This document shows, in pieces, positions 28,171 to 36,416 of a DNA stretch of 36,681 bases (position 1 is the stretch's first letter; every line of letters starts with the position of its first letter). The notes under the pieces are model-generated. The model saw only the letters and a list, made by a program, of their open reading frames with translations. It was not told the origin of the DNA and did no database searches. The position numbers and the translations under genes were made by a program. The stretch is from NCBI GenBank assembly GCA_036394315.1, contig DASWFI010000155.1, positions 1 through 36,681 of the forward strand, read 5' to 3'. The stretch comes from DASWFI01 sp036394315. GTDB taxonomy: Bacteria > Patescibacteriota > Doudnabacteria > UBA920 > O2-02-FULL-48-8.

Positions 28171-29439
28171 GCTTTTCAGAGTGAAATGGCTCGTAGGCAG
28201 CAAGAGTTAGCCAATCGGATAATGCAATCGAATTATCGGGGCTTGAGAGGAGATTGGGGATCAACTGGACAGAGTACGTCAACACAGAGCGCTATGCCTT
28301 CTTTTAATCAAATGACCTCTTCTTCCCCAATGATGGCGCCTGCTTCAGAGAATGCGGGACCTGGCTCAGCTACAGCTTCGGGTGGTTTTTCTATGGATTC
28401 GAATCCAACCGGCGTATCACAAGCGCTCCAAACTCTTCGAGGTCTTAAAAACCAATTGGTTTCTGGCCAAATGACCTCAGCCGATTATCTAAGGCAAGCA
28501 ACACCTATCATTGAGCAAACAGCCAATACCGTCGGAAATATAGCAGGGCAGGGATCTGAGGCAGCGAATTCGGTAAATCCAATCTGGCAACAAATCCAGA
28601 ATTCAAATTTCGTAAAAGCGGATCAGGGGAAATGGGTCGCTCAACTCCCGCTCACTGAACAAGAATATGCCACATTGCCCGATACTGCTAAACCAACGGC
28701 TGATCAAATCAAGAATGGTCTTGTTCCGACAAGTGCATTGCCTGGAAACGTCGGGGTAAATACAATGATCCAAAATCAACAGGACCAACAAAAAGCACTT
28801 GTTCAACAAGCTCAAAAAGAATCTGAAACAACCCAACAGAACACACAGAAACAGCTTCAGGATCTTTATTCAAATTTCATGAGTGGTACGAAGCAAAGAT
28901 ACGATCAATCCTATGAAGACATTTCGAAGAGTCTTCAAAATCAGCAGAATCAGGCTATGCAGAATTTAACCACAGGTCCGCAGGGAGAAAAGTTTCGAGA
29001 ATATTTCAATAACCTTGGTCTGCTTAATTCAGGCGCTTTCAATACCGGTTTAGCTGATCAATTCGGCCAAATACAACAGAACACACAGAATAGTCTCTTG
29101 CAAGCAAAACTGGATGAACAAAATGCACTTCAGAATTCAGCTCAGCAAGGTGTTAACGCTCTTGGCCAATTTGGTATAGGTGGTCAGAGCCAACTTCAGG
29201 ATATCCAAAACCAAGGATATCAAACGTTATCGGGGTTGGGTCAAGCTGGACTTCAACGCCAATTTTCGTTGCAGGATTTTTATACCAACGCTGATTTTCA
29301 AAAGCAATTAGCGGATCTTCAGAATAATCGTTACATGAGCGCGTTAAATCAGCAGAAACAAAACCCATGGGAAACAGTTGGTCTCGGATTTGCTGGCGGA
29401 TTGGGTCAAGGGATAGGCAGTTACTTGGGGAGAAAATAA
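28168..29439 (+). CDS. Internal virion/ejection protein (Gln-rich, 423 aa)
   Basis: 423 residues from ATG 28168 (the frame is open further upstream only in the shadow of the fibre gene). Very rich in Gln, Asn and Ser; long helical stretches (QQKALVQQAQKESETTQQ, KSLQNQQNQAMQNL, QLADLQNNRYMSALNQQ) and a glycine-rich end FAGGLGQGIGSYLGRK that could insert in a membrane. This matches podovirus internal ejection proteins. Position after the fibre, before two similar genes, agrees. Confidence 0.7.
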   Translation: MAFQSEMARRQQELANRIMQSNYRGLRGDWGSTGQSTSTQSAMPSFNQMTSSSPMMAPASENAGPGSATASGGFSMDSNPTGVSQALQTLRGLKNQLVSGQMTSADYLRQATPIIEQTANTVGNIAGQGSEAANSVNPIWQQIQNSNFVKADQGKWVAQLPLTEQEYATLPDTAKPTADQIKNGLVPTSALPGNVGVNTMIQNQQDQQKALVQQAQKESETTQQNTQKQLQDLYSNFMSGTKQRYDQSYEDISKSLQNQQNQAMQNLTTGPQGEKFREYFNNLGLLNSGAFNTGLADQFGQIQQNTQNSLLQAKLDEQNALQNSAQQGVNALGQFGIGGQSQLQDIQNQGYQTLSGLGQAGLQRQFSLQDFYTNADFQKQLADLQNNRYMSALNQQKQNPWETVGLGFAGGLGQGIGSYLGRK

Positions 29440-29440
29440 T

Positions 29441-30577
29441 ATGGCACTTGATCTTAGAACACAGATGCAGACTCCTGATTTCCGGTTACCGCCGGAAGTT
29501 TATCAATTATTGGCCCAAGCAATTCAACAGAAGAATCAGATGTATCAAGGATTGGGTCAAAATTTAAGTCAAGGATTTGGGACCGGATTCGCACAAGGTC
29601 GCCAAATCAAAGCGCAAAACCAGTTTGGCCAGGATTTCAAAAACGCTTTGGCTCCAGTTCAAGGTCCGACTACAGAGCAGGGACAAAAACCAATTCAGCC
29701 GCCAATTAATTATGGAGCGTTATCTAATTCTTTTGGGAAAGCTTACCCGGATCAAGCTGGTCAATTTTCAGAAAAGATTATTTCACAATTAATGAAACAG
29801 CAAACACCTAATAAGCCAATGGCAAGTATTTGGGTGAACCCAGAAGATCCGACATCACTATCGCCTAATCCTGTGGAAGGTTGGACTGAGTACAAAACAT
29901 CTCAGGGCGATGCTCTAAATAAAATAACCGGAGTGGCTTCTTCGAAAGCAAGAAATAAGGCTATGACCGATAAGGCTGAAGTTTGGAATAGAGCTATCGA
30001 TACCAAACAGATAAATGAGCTCACAAAGCGAATTGGTCTAACTTCAAAACAGCAGTCTGCTTTGCAGACCAATAATCTTAGAGCGGATCGAGCGATTGAA
30101 ATTCTTTCAAATCCAAGTATTACCTGGCAGGAATTGGCGCTTGGAGAAGTTGACTTGGCCGGGATCATGCAGGGTGGGGTTCCGCATATTGATGAAGTTA
30201 AAAATACTCATTTTCCAGGTTGGCAACAAAACTGGGCATCATGGAAAACTTATGCCACAGGTCACCCGACGGAAAATGTGCCTGATCCTATTCGAAAGAA
30301 AGTTCTGGGGTTGGTTCAGGATGTCGTACAAATAGACAATAAATTCTTGAATGCAAACAAAGATTTCAGCAAAAGTATGATTGCTCCGACGATTCGAGGT
30401 GGAATTGGCCAGTTTCAAGATCCTATAAATAAGATGACGAATGTTTTAACGACTCAGCCACAGAGTAAAAAAACAAATCCTATAACATCAGGTCCAAAAG
30501 TTGGAACCGTAAAAAATGGATATCGATTTAAAGGCGGGAATCCGGCTGATTCTAAATCATGGGTACCAGTGCAATGA
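29441..30577 (+). CDS. Internal virion/ejection protein (378 aa)
   Basis: 378 residues. Gln/Gly-rich N-terminus (QAIQQKNQMYQGLGQNLSQGFGTGFAQG, landmark GLGQNLSQGFGTGFAQG) then a helical central part (LTKRIGLTSKQQSALQTNNLRADRAIEIL). The composition and place, between two other ejection-like genes, suggest an internal core protein that travels with the DNA. GGGAGAAAATAAT precedes the ATG. It overlaps the next gene. Confidence 0.65.
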   Translation: MALDLRTQMQTPDFRLPPEVYQLLAQAIQQKNQMYQGLGQNLSQGFGTGFAQGRQIKAQNQFGQDFKNALAPVQGPTTEQGQKPIQPPINYGALSNSFGKAYPDQAGQFSEKIISQLMKQQTPNKPMASIWVNPEDPTSLSPNPVEGWTEYKTSQGDALNKITGVASSKARNKAMTDKAEVWNRAIDTKQINELTKRIGLTSKQQSALQTNNLRADRAIEILSNPSITWQELALGEVDLAGIMQGGVPHIDEVKNTHFPGWQQNWASWKTYATGHPTENVPDPIRKKVLGLVQDVVQIDNKFLNANKDFSKSMIAPTIRGGIGQFQDPINKMTNVLTTQPQSKKTNPITSGPKVGTVKNGYRFKGGNPADSKSWVPVQ

Positions 30578-31686
30578 AACCCTGGGAAGAATATCAACAG
30601 ACAGAATTTAGTCCGAAGGGACATGGTCCGTGGGAAGATTATCAGGTTCCGCAAAAAAACCCTTCCGCATTTCAAAAATACGGTAAAGCGCTTCCGACAG
30701 GCGGAGCTGTCGTCGGTGGTTTGTTAGGAAATGTTCCAGGTGCCATTCTCGGTGGCGCTGGAGGAGAAGCTGCACGTCAACTTCTCGGTCGAGCGATGGG
30801 AGAACAAACACCGCAAACGTCTATGGCTGCGGCGAAAGATATTGGAATTGAAGGTGCGATTAGTGGAGCAACAGAGGGAGGAACACGACTTTTGGGAATG
30901 GCTGCACGTCCTTTGGCGGAACCTTTTGGGAATATGATGTCTCGTGTTGGTAAAACAGGAGCGGAATTAACTGAAGCTGTTACCGGCCTTAAAGTTCCTG
31001 ATGTAATGCAAGCAGCGCGGCAGGGTGTTAAAACTTATTTAGCACCTGGAATGGGAAAAGCCCAAGAAATTTTTGGTGGAGCTTTAGAAAAAGCTGGTAT
31101 AAAATCACGCCCTCCGTTGAATCAGATTCTTGATCCACAATTGGGGGTTGCTAGAAAAATAGCCTTAGAGGTGGGTTCAAAATTAGAAAAAGGCGGACAA
31201 ATTTCAGCAGAAGAAGCTTTGAGGGCGAGACAGGCTACTGATCGGATTATTGCTGGAACTCCAATAAAGGATAGAGCAACTAGAGGCAGTCTCATGGAAC
31301 TCAGAAACACCTTCGATGAAGCTCTATCGAGCAGATCAGGTTCTCTTAAAGATGCTTCCGTAAAATACAGACAAGCAATCGTTAAAAGAAATTTACTTAA
31401 CCCAATGAGAATAACAAAGCAAGGTCAAATGTCAGCCGTCGCTCCATTATTGGCATCGACAGTTGGTTCGACTGTTGGAGTGTCTAGAAAAAGTCCAGGT
31501 GAGGGTTTCGGTGCTGGCGCTTTGACTATGGCAGCAGGATCTCCTCTTTTGTGGGGCGCAGGAATTACGGCTGGTGCTGATGTAGCGAGAGCCGCTACGT
31601 CTCCACTTAGCCGAAGAGCTTTAATTCAATTGGCTATTAGGAAACTGATTCGCGATAAATCGCCCATGCAACAACCAGGACAATGA
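30574..31686 (+). CDS. Internal virion/ejection protein with glycine-zipper segments (370 aa)
   Basis: 370 residues from ATG 30574, which overlaps the previous stop as ATGA; 30559 is an alternative. Contains TGGAVVGGLLGNVPGAILGGAGGEA (landmark GGAVVGGLLGNVPGA) near residues 36-60 and a C-terminal GAGALTMAAGSPLLWGAGITAGADV segment, both glycine-zipper-like and able to enter membranes. The middle is helical (VARKIALEVGSKLEKGG, EEALRARQATDRI). It resembles the membrane-channel ejection proteins of podoviruses. Confidence 0.65.
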   Translation: MKPWEEYQQTEFSPKGHGPWEDYQVPQKNPSAFQKYGKALPTGGAVVGGLLGNVPGAILGGAGGEAARQLLGRAMGEQTPQTSMAAAKDIGIEGAISGATEGGTRLLGMAARPLAEPFGNMMSRVGKTGAELTEAVTGLKVPDVMQAARQGVKTYLAPGMGKAQEIFGGALEKAGIKSRPPLNQILDPQLGVARKIALEVGSKLEKGGQISAEEALRARQATDRIIAGTPIKDRATRGSLMELRNTFDEALSSRSGSLKDASVKYRQAIVKRNLLNPMRITKQGQMSAVAPLLASTVGSTVGVSRKSPGEGFGAGALTMAAGSPLLWGAGITAGADVARAATSPLSRRALIQLAIRKLIRDKSPMQQPGQ

Positions 31687-31721
31687 AGTAATTGACAACA
31701 ATGATTGATTCCATAAATTCC

Positions 31722-32015
31722 CTAGAAATCTTCGAAGTCGTCAGGCTCTTCCTTATGTTCAGGTCGACTTCGACCACGGAACAGAATTAGTAAGGCACAA
31801 ACAGCGGTAATTTGCATTGGATAATCCATGACAACTGACCACAAACCACTAAAAAAAGTTGATATTGAAACGAATACAAAGAGAAAGGTTGTTTTTAATA
31901 AATTAACTAGTGGTGTTGAATACATCATGAATACAAAAACTAGGCCGATGGAAAATAAAACTCCTAATAAATCTTTCCATGTTTTGATTGGGGTATCGTT
32001 TACCAGAAATTTCAT
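31722..32015 (-). CDS. Small membrane protein on reverse strand (97 aa)
   Basis: 97 residues from ATG 32013-32015, chosen because GGGAGGTGTTT precedes it; a longer frame is open upstream. Three hydrophobic segments can be seen: LLGVLFSIGLVFVFMMYS (about 16-34), TTFLFVFVSISTFFSGLW (about 42-60) and ITAVCALLILF (about 68-78), followed by a charged tail PEHKEEPDDFEDF. It is opposite to the late genes and has its own promoter (32056-32084). It could be a holin-like, superinfection-exclusion or host-membrane protein. Confidence 0.65.
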   Translation of the reverse strand: MKFLVNDTPIKTWKDLLGVLFSIGLVFVFMMYSTPLVNLLKTTFLFVFVSISTFFSGLWSVVMDYPMQITAVCALLILFRGRSRPEHKEEPDDFEDF

Positions 32016-32055
32016 AAACACCTCCCTTTCCTCCAGGATGCCCAATATCGATGGC

Positions 32056-32084
32056 ATCTTAATGAAAGACCTGTGACAAATCAA
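32056..32084 (-). promoter_or_regulatory. Leftward promoter for reverse-strand membrane gene
   Basis: On the minus strand TTGATT (32079-32084), 17 bases, TAAGAT (32056-32061). It ends just before the start of the ATP-grasp gene on the other strand. Transcription would start near 32049. Confidence 0.55.
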
Positions 32085-33445
32085 TGAAAATATTGATTCA
32101 TTCGGCAAGTGGTGACAGCGGTGGATTGGCTTTTATTATGCACAGAGAGGGCGCTTCAGTTGACCTCTACATAAAAGATGCGTTTTCTAGAAAGGTTTTG
32201 GATGGAATTGTGCCACATGTTGAAAGTTTGGAAGAGGGACTTAAGAAAAAGCCCGATTTAATCATTTTTGACTTGAATGGAGACGGCGAAAAAGCAGATA
32301 AGCTACGTAAAGACGGCTGGAAAGTGATAGGTGGTTCAAAGCTTTGTGATAGACTGGAAATGGACCGTTCTTGGGGTGTTCAGGTCGCCAAACAGTATGG
32401 AATTAAGGTCCCGAAAACCGTTGAATTTAAGAATATCGACGAAGCAATCGGTTACATTAAACAGACCAAGAAACCGCTTGCGATTAAGATAGACAACAAC
32501 AAAAGTGAGGCATCGTCCTACGTCGCCAAGTCACAAGAGGATATGCTGGATTACATCACTTATCAGAAGGAAGAAGGACTGATAAATGGCGATACGTTCA
32601 TACTCCAGGAGGTAATCAAAGGTGCTGAGATTTCAACCGAATGCTGGTTTTCAAATGGAAGTCCCTGTTTTTCATCTAATTCGACATTCGAAGTTAAAAA
32701 ACTACTCGCTGGAGAACTCGGCGTTAGAACAGGGGCAGAAACAAGTGCAGTTTGTCACTACGAAGGTAATCATTCCAAACTTGCTATCAAAACAGTTCTT
32801 AAAATCGCTCCTCTCTTAAAGCACAGTCAGTATACGGGGGCGTGTGACGTGAACGCGATTGTTTCCGAGGAAGATCATGAACCGTATTTCTTGGAATTTA
32901 CACCGCGCCTGGGGTATAGCGCGATCTATGCTTATTTCGCCATGATCGGGATTCCCGTATCAGAATATTTCTACCGGCTTTCCAGAGGAGCTTTTACAAT
33001 CCCGTTTAAAACCAAATGGTCAACTGCTCTAAAATTACACATTCCTCCTTATCCGTTCTCACATGAAGATGACCGAATTGCGCGTGAAGCGTACAAACCA
33101 ACGGAAGGAATCAGGATTAACGGTAAATACGGGCCTGATTTTATTCCGATTGATGTTGAAAAGGGCAAAAGAACCGGACTTCAGGCTGCTGGGACCATGG
33201 GAATTATCGGTGAGTGTCTAGGACGTGGAAATTCGCTTATGGAAGCGTGGCACGGGTCCCAGAAGGTGTTTAAGAGTGTTGAAGTCCCGAATGCCGGAGG
33301 TCGCTATACCGACGGTATTGACGATGCGTGGAAAAGAATTATGAAGCTCAGGAGTTGGGGGTACAATGATATTCCTTCACCTTACTCAAAATTAATTTCC
33401 CCCGGATCTCCAAAAGCCGATAAACCCCTTTCGGTTGCGGTGTGA
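32084..33445 (+). CDS. PurD-like ATP-grasp ligase
   Basis: 453 residues, close to the usual PurD length of about 430. ATP-grasp pattern: PLAIKIDNNKS at 131-141 (ATP-binding Lys), TFILQEVIKGAEIS at 171-184, CDVNAIV near 254-260 and YFLEFTPRLGYSA at 268-280. In PurD (phosphoribosylamine-glycine ligase) the last motif is usually E-x-N-x-R-x-G; here Asn is replaced by Thr 273, so substrate or metal binding may differ. No other purine gene is present. It could ligate another amine and carboxylate, for example in a modified metabolite, nucleotide or peptide. It lies just before the endolysin gene. Confidence 0.75.
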   Translation: MKILIHSASGDSGGLAFIMHREGASVDLYIKDAFSRKVLDGIVPHVESLEEGLKKKPDLIIFDLNGDGEKADKLRKDGWKVIGGSKLCDRLEMDRSWGVQVAKQYGIKVPKTVEFKNIDEAIGYIKQTKKPLAIKIDNNKSEASSYVAKSQEDMLDYITYQKEEGLINGDTFILQEVIKGAEISTECWFSNGSPCFSSNSTFEVKKLLAGELGVRTGAETSAVCHYEGNHSKLAIKTVLKIAPLLKHSQYTGACDVNAIVSEEDHEPYFLEFTPRLGYSAIYAYFAMIGIPVSEYFYRLSRGAFTIPFKTKWSTALKLHIPPYPFSHEDDRIAREAYKPTEGIRINGKYGPDFIPIDVEKGKRTGLQAAGTMGIIGECLGRGNSLMEAWHGSQKVFKSVEVPNAGGRYTDGIDDAWKRIMKLRSWGYNDIPSPYSKLISPGSPKADKPLSVAV

Positions 33446-33460
33446 AGGGGGAATAATTTA

Positions 33461-33967
33461 ATGAATCTGAAATTAATTACAGCGGTCTATCAAGCGTACA
33501 ACAAAGCCGGTCCGGGGCAGGAATGGCATCCTCTCCTAGGATTTGATGGATCGATTACAACCTTCTGCAATTTGGCAGTTAACCTGGTTTGTAATGCAAT
33601 CGGTTACACCAAATTTAATGCTGGTGGTGTGGATCAGCCTGTCACCGCAAATTCGATGTTCACTTTAATGAACCGTGAAACTGGGGATTGGTTATCGATT
33701 CCCGGCGATGTGGCTCAGGCGCATGCAAACAGTGGGGCTCTTGTTTTGGCTGCTCAAATGGTAGCCGGGGCACATGGTCATGTTTGTGTAATAATTCCAA
33801 GCGAGATGATGGATTCGGCCCATTATCAAAAAAAGGTGCCTGTTGTAATGAACGTTGGGAAAGATGTTTTTATTGGGAAACCGGTAAGCTATGCGTTTAG
33901 AGCTGAGCCGACCTATTTTGTGTTGAAAGAAACAGTGCCGGATGGACGTATTCCGAATGGATCGTGA
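33461..33967 (+). CDS. Putative cysteine-peptidase endolysin (CHAP/NlpC-like)
   Basis: 168 residues with a ribosome site GGGGG upstream. TTFCNLAVNLVCNAIGY at about 33-49 supplies the catalytic Cys 36 and Asn; GAHGHVCVIIPS at 103-114 supplies His 105 or 107, in the order Cys then His seen in CHAP/NlpC-type peptidases. Then VMNVGKDVFIGKPVSYAFR. This arrangement, the length and its place before a coiled-coil membrane gene suggest a peptidoglycan hydrolase that releases virions. There is no signal peptide, so a holin would be needed. Confidence 0.65.
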   Translation: MNLKLITAVYQAYNKAGPGQEWHPLLGFDGSITTFCNLAVNLVCNAIGYTKFNAGGVDQPVTANSMFTLMNRETGDWLSIPGDVAQAHANSGALVLAAQMVAGAHGHVCVIIPSEMMDSAHYQKKVPVVMNVGKDVFIGKPVSYAFRAEPTYFVLKETVPDGRIPNGS

Positions 33968-34385
33968 AACAGAACGCGATATTTGGGCTATTCACGATAG
34001 GCGCTTAAGTGAACAGGATAACAAAATACACGATACACAGACTTCAATTAAATCAGTTGAGCATGAGATACATCAACTCATCGAAAGAATTAACATGGGG
34101 GTTAGCCCGACCCAGAACAAGATTTTAGAGAAGCAGGCGACAATTGAACTCGTAATAAATAATTTGGATCACAAATTGGATTTAAGTTTAAAAGATATCA
34201 ACGATGAAATTGAGAAGAGAATGGGTGAATTTATTTTGGTTCAGCATGAACAGGGGGAATCAATCAACATGTTAAAGAAGATTTTTATATTTGGAATTGT
34301 GATTGGAGTTGTGGCGGCTGGAGTGAAATCGACAATTGACCATTTTACGTCTGAGCAACCAATACAAAAAACACGAGTCAGATGA
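33957..34385 (+). CDS. Coiled-coil protein with C-terminal membrane segment (142 aa)
   Basis: 142 residues from ATG 33957 (33942 is an alternative), overlapping the endolysin stop. Long charged helix (QDNKIHDTQTSIKSVEHEIHQLIERINMG and KQATIELVINNLDHKLDLSLKDIND, landmark EHEIHQLIERINMG), then a hydrophobic segment IFIFGIVIGVVAAGV at about 111-125. It resembles lysis-region proteins such as spanin- or holin-associated factors, though the membrane part is at the C-terminus. It is translationally coupled to the cyclase-like gene (ATGA overlap). Confidence 0.6.
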   Translation: MDRETERDIWAIHDRRLSEQDNKIHDTQTSIKSVEHEIHQLIERINMGVSPTQNKILEKQATIELVINNLDHKLDLSLKDINDEIEKRMGEFILVQHEQGESINMLKKIFIFGIVIGVVAAGVKSTIDHFTSEQPIQKTRVR

Positions 34386-34981
34386 ATGAAAAACAGGTTC
34401 GAGCCTTTATTCTTTTTAGTGATATTTCCGGGTATGGAGCCTTCTGGAGACGGATCAGTCATTTAGAGACGGAATTATATCCGTTTCAGAGGCAATGGCG
34501 TGAGCTGGTAAAAGATTTTAGAGAAAAAACTGGCTATTTTGTTAAGCGAATGGGCGATGGTGTTTTAGCAATCAAGGAAATTAGACGTGAGGAGAATGTG
34601 TCTTCTGAGGGTGTGAATTTTTTAAACAACTCTTGGGTTTTTACGAAAGATGTTTATCAACTGGTAGAAAATAAAAGTTCTCCCCGACCTGATGGATTTA
34701 GGACTCGTATTTCTCTAGGTTATATTGTTCGAGAACCAGACGATCAACTTGGTTGGGATTATGTGGGAGATAAAATAAACCTTACCGAAAAAATGATTCA
34801 CTTTTATAGGTCAGAGACCATGGTTTGCCACGAATCAGTGAAGGAACTTTTTTCAGAGAAGCAGTTGAGCCAAAACCATTTCAGCTTTAAGAAATTGATA
34901 GCAAGAGAAAGAAGATCGGCTGATATTTACAGTCAGGACATGAAATCTCTTTGGACATTTAAGAAAAACGGTAAATTATGA
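34382..34981 (+). CDS. Class III nucleotide cyclase-like protein
   Basis: 199 residues, one cyclase homology domain and nothing else. AFILFSDISGYG has the first metal Asp (14); FVKRMGDGVLAI has Lys 55 (base-specifying in adenylate cyclases) and the second metal Asp 59; RISLGYIV is the next strand; GWDYVGDKINLTEKM has Asp 126 (base-specifying) and Asn 133. In class III enzymes Asn is followed four residues later by Arg, here Lys 137. The pattern D-x-x-G-x-x-x-N-x-x-x-K/R is intact, so the domain looks folded and perhaps active, with Lys/Asp predicting ATP. It would make cAMP-like signals or bind nucleotides. The ATG overlaps the previous stop, and its own stop overlaps the next ORF. Confidence 0.75.
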   Translation: MNEKQVRAFILFSDISGYGAFWRRISHLETELYPFQRQWRELVKDFREKTGYFVKRMGDGVLAIKEIRREENVSSEGVNFLNNSWVFTKDVYQLVENKSSPRPDGFRTRISLGYIVREPDDQLGWDYVGDKINLTEKMIHFYRSETMVCHESVKELFSEKQLSQNHFSFKKLIARERRSADIYSQDMKSLWTFKKNGKL

Positions 34982-35148
34982 ATTTCATCATATGGCTATT
35001 CAGCAAAATCGGGGATATATGGATAAGGTGGAGTTGGACATTACCGACCTTTTCAGAACGTGTACATCATGATGACATTGCATGCAAAGAGGAATCACAG
35101 AAAGCCAATGTTCTTGATGGTAGCCAAGATGGTGATGGTACGCATTAG
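34978..35148 (+). CDS. Possible small membrane protein after cyclase (56 aa)
   Basis: 56 residues starting at ATG 34978, overlapping the cyclase stop as ATGA. It begins MNFIIWLFSKIGDIWIRWSW, a hydrophobic and tryptophan-rich stretch that could anchor in a membrane. The second half lies opposite the HNH gene's end and may not be native, so the gene may have been cut by the HNH insertion. Confidence 0.4.
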   Translation: MNFIIWLFSKIGDIWIRWSWTLPTFSERVHHDDIACKEESQKANVLDGSQDGDGTH

Positions 35149-35548
35149 CTTGATGACCGCAATTATTGCAAGCCCTATTTTTAATAGAGAGAATTTTTCT
35201 ATGTCGAACTGCATTTTTGACCGCTATTCTGGCTTTATATTTTTGATTCCAAGTTTTTCTGTAATTAGAATCACGAATTCGTCTAAGATTGATTGCTTCC
35301 TTCGTATGACGATATATCCAAGCCTTATTTTTCACCTCAGGATTCCTGCTATATTCACGACTGTAAATCTTCCCTTTTTTCTTATACCACGCTTTTGCAT
35401 AAATACGTTTTTTCATTTTCCTCAAAGGATGCTTGTCATATGAAAGATGACAATCTTTGCACCAAGCATTTAATTTATCAGGGACTCGAAGATTGCGCCA
35501 AAAATAAGTCTTTAATTTTATTTCTTTGCATCGAGAACATTTTTTCAT
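35000..35548 (-). CDS. HNH endonuclease with N-terminal zinc ribbon
   Basis: 182 residues from ATG 35546-35548 (a GTG at 35584 would add 12). N-terminal CSRC and CKDC pairs form a zinc ribbon as in many HNH proteins; the middle is strongly basic; the C-terminus has the HNH core RACNNCGHQ...AYHHHLGYHQEHWLSVIPLCMQCHHDVH (landmarks CNNCG and HHHLGYH, PLCMQCHHDVH). On the minus strand within a rightward operon, like the HNH at 17262, but with a different architecture. No group I intron core is seen nearby, so it looks free-standing. Confidence 0.8.
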   Translation of the reverse strand: MKKCSRCKEIKLKTYFWRNLRVPDKLNAWCKDCHLSYDKHPLRKMKKRIYAKAWYKKKGKIYSREYSRNPEVKNKAWIYRHTKEAINLRRIRDSNYRKTWNQKYKARIAVKNAVRHRKILSIKNRACNNCGHQANAYHHHLGYHQEHWLSVIPLCMQCHHDVHVLKRSVMSNSTLSIYPRFC

Positions 35549-35609
35549 AGGAGAACACATTATCATTTTTAGAACCAAATCCACCTAAAGATTCAAAGGA
35601 GACACGTAA

Positions 35610-36029
35610 ATGAACATAATTCAAGGCATTAAATTGTTGTTTTCTGTGAGAGCGCCAGTGCAGCAGATCGCAGGAGAACTTAAGGATATAAAAAGTGGCT
35701 GGAAAACGATTCCTTTCTGGGTTACCCTCACTGGTTCGCTTGTTTCATTGGGTGCTGCTATTCAAGGATTCATTCCAGGGACAATCGCCGTCGTTATCAT
35801 CACGTCACTGACGGTAATCTATAACATTTTGCGAGGCTTAATTAAGGCTGATGTAAACGGTGTTCGACCTGTTTTTCAATCATCCGAATTCTGGGCGGGA
35901 GTGATCGGTATTTTATCGGACGGGATTCTGACTTTGAAAAATGGCGGTGTCAGTGCACCCTGGATGACAACGGCTTCAACGATTCTGGCTACCGTCATGG
36001 CTTCGGCTCAGAACTTGGGTAACCGGTGA
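35610..36029 (+). CDS. Holin-like membrane protein
   Basis: 139 residues with a strong AAAGGAG site. Two hydrophobic segments: FWVTLTGSLVSLGAAIQGFIPGTIAVVIITSLTVIYNIL (about 36-74, landmark GTIAVVIITSLTVIYNIL), probably two helices with a turn, and FWAGVIGILSDGIL with WMTTASTILATVMASA near the end. Size and hydrophobic pattern fit phage holins that let the endolysin reach the wall. Overlaps the next gene by GTGA. Confidence 0.65.
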   Translation: MNIIQGIKLLFSVRAPVQQIAGELKDIKSGWKTIPFWVTLTGSLVSLGAAIQGFIPGTIAVVIITSLTVIYNILRGLIKADVNGVRPVFQSSEFWAGVIGILSDGILTLKNGGVSAPWMTTASTILATVMASAQNLGNR

Positions 36030-36367
36030 ACCCATCTGTAAAAGCAACTGCTCCTAAAGAAGCGGATATTCAAAAGTCTATCCTGGAATGGCTTAATTTG
36101 CGTGGCCATTTTGTGTGGCGAAATAATACGGGCGCTTACGTTGGCAAGTACAAAGGTAAAAGTCGGTTTTTTAGATTCGGCATGAAGGGCTCATCTGATA
36201 TTGTTGGTGTGGCTGCCAACTCAGGCAAGCTTATTGCTATAGAAGTCAAATGTTTTGGAAAAACACCAACACCAGACCAAATGATTTTTCTTAAAAGAGT
36301 AAAATCTAACAATGGTATTGCTTGCATAGCCAATTCTATAGATGATGTGATTGCGGTAGGACTTTAG
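36026..36367 (+). CDS. VRR-NUC domain nuclease
   Basis: 113 residues from GTG 36026, overlapping the previous stop. EADIQKSILEWL at 12-23, WRNNTGA at 31-37, RFGMKGSSDIVGV at 50-62 with catalytic Asp 58, IAIEVK at 70-75 with Glu 73 and Lys 75, and DQMIFL with Gln 85. This is the PD-(D/E)xK fold VRR-NUC family, stand-alone as in many phages. It may process branched DNA (Holliday-junction-like) during replication or packaging. Last rightward gene. Confidence 0.85.
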   Translation: MNPSVKATAPKEADIQKSILEWLNLRGHFVWRNNTGAYVGKYKGKSRFFRFGMKGSSDIVGVAANSGKLIAIEVKCFGKTPTPDQMIFLKRVKSNNGIACIANSIDDVIAVGL

Positions 36368-36416
36368 GCTATAAAATGTTTTTTTCTGAATTTCATATCT
36401 TAAGTAGACGCAAGAT

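Noticed and set aside
34382..34981. GGDEF/diguanylate cyclase assignment for the cyclase-like gene
   Set aside because: There is no GGDEF motif; the FSDISG, KRMGDG and DYVGDKIN motifs fit class III cyclases instead.
34982..35610. A second group I intron near the HNH gene at 35000
   Set aside because: No P3-P8 core, no P7 pair and no split reading frame could be found in the short flanks.
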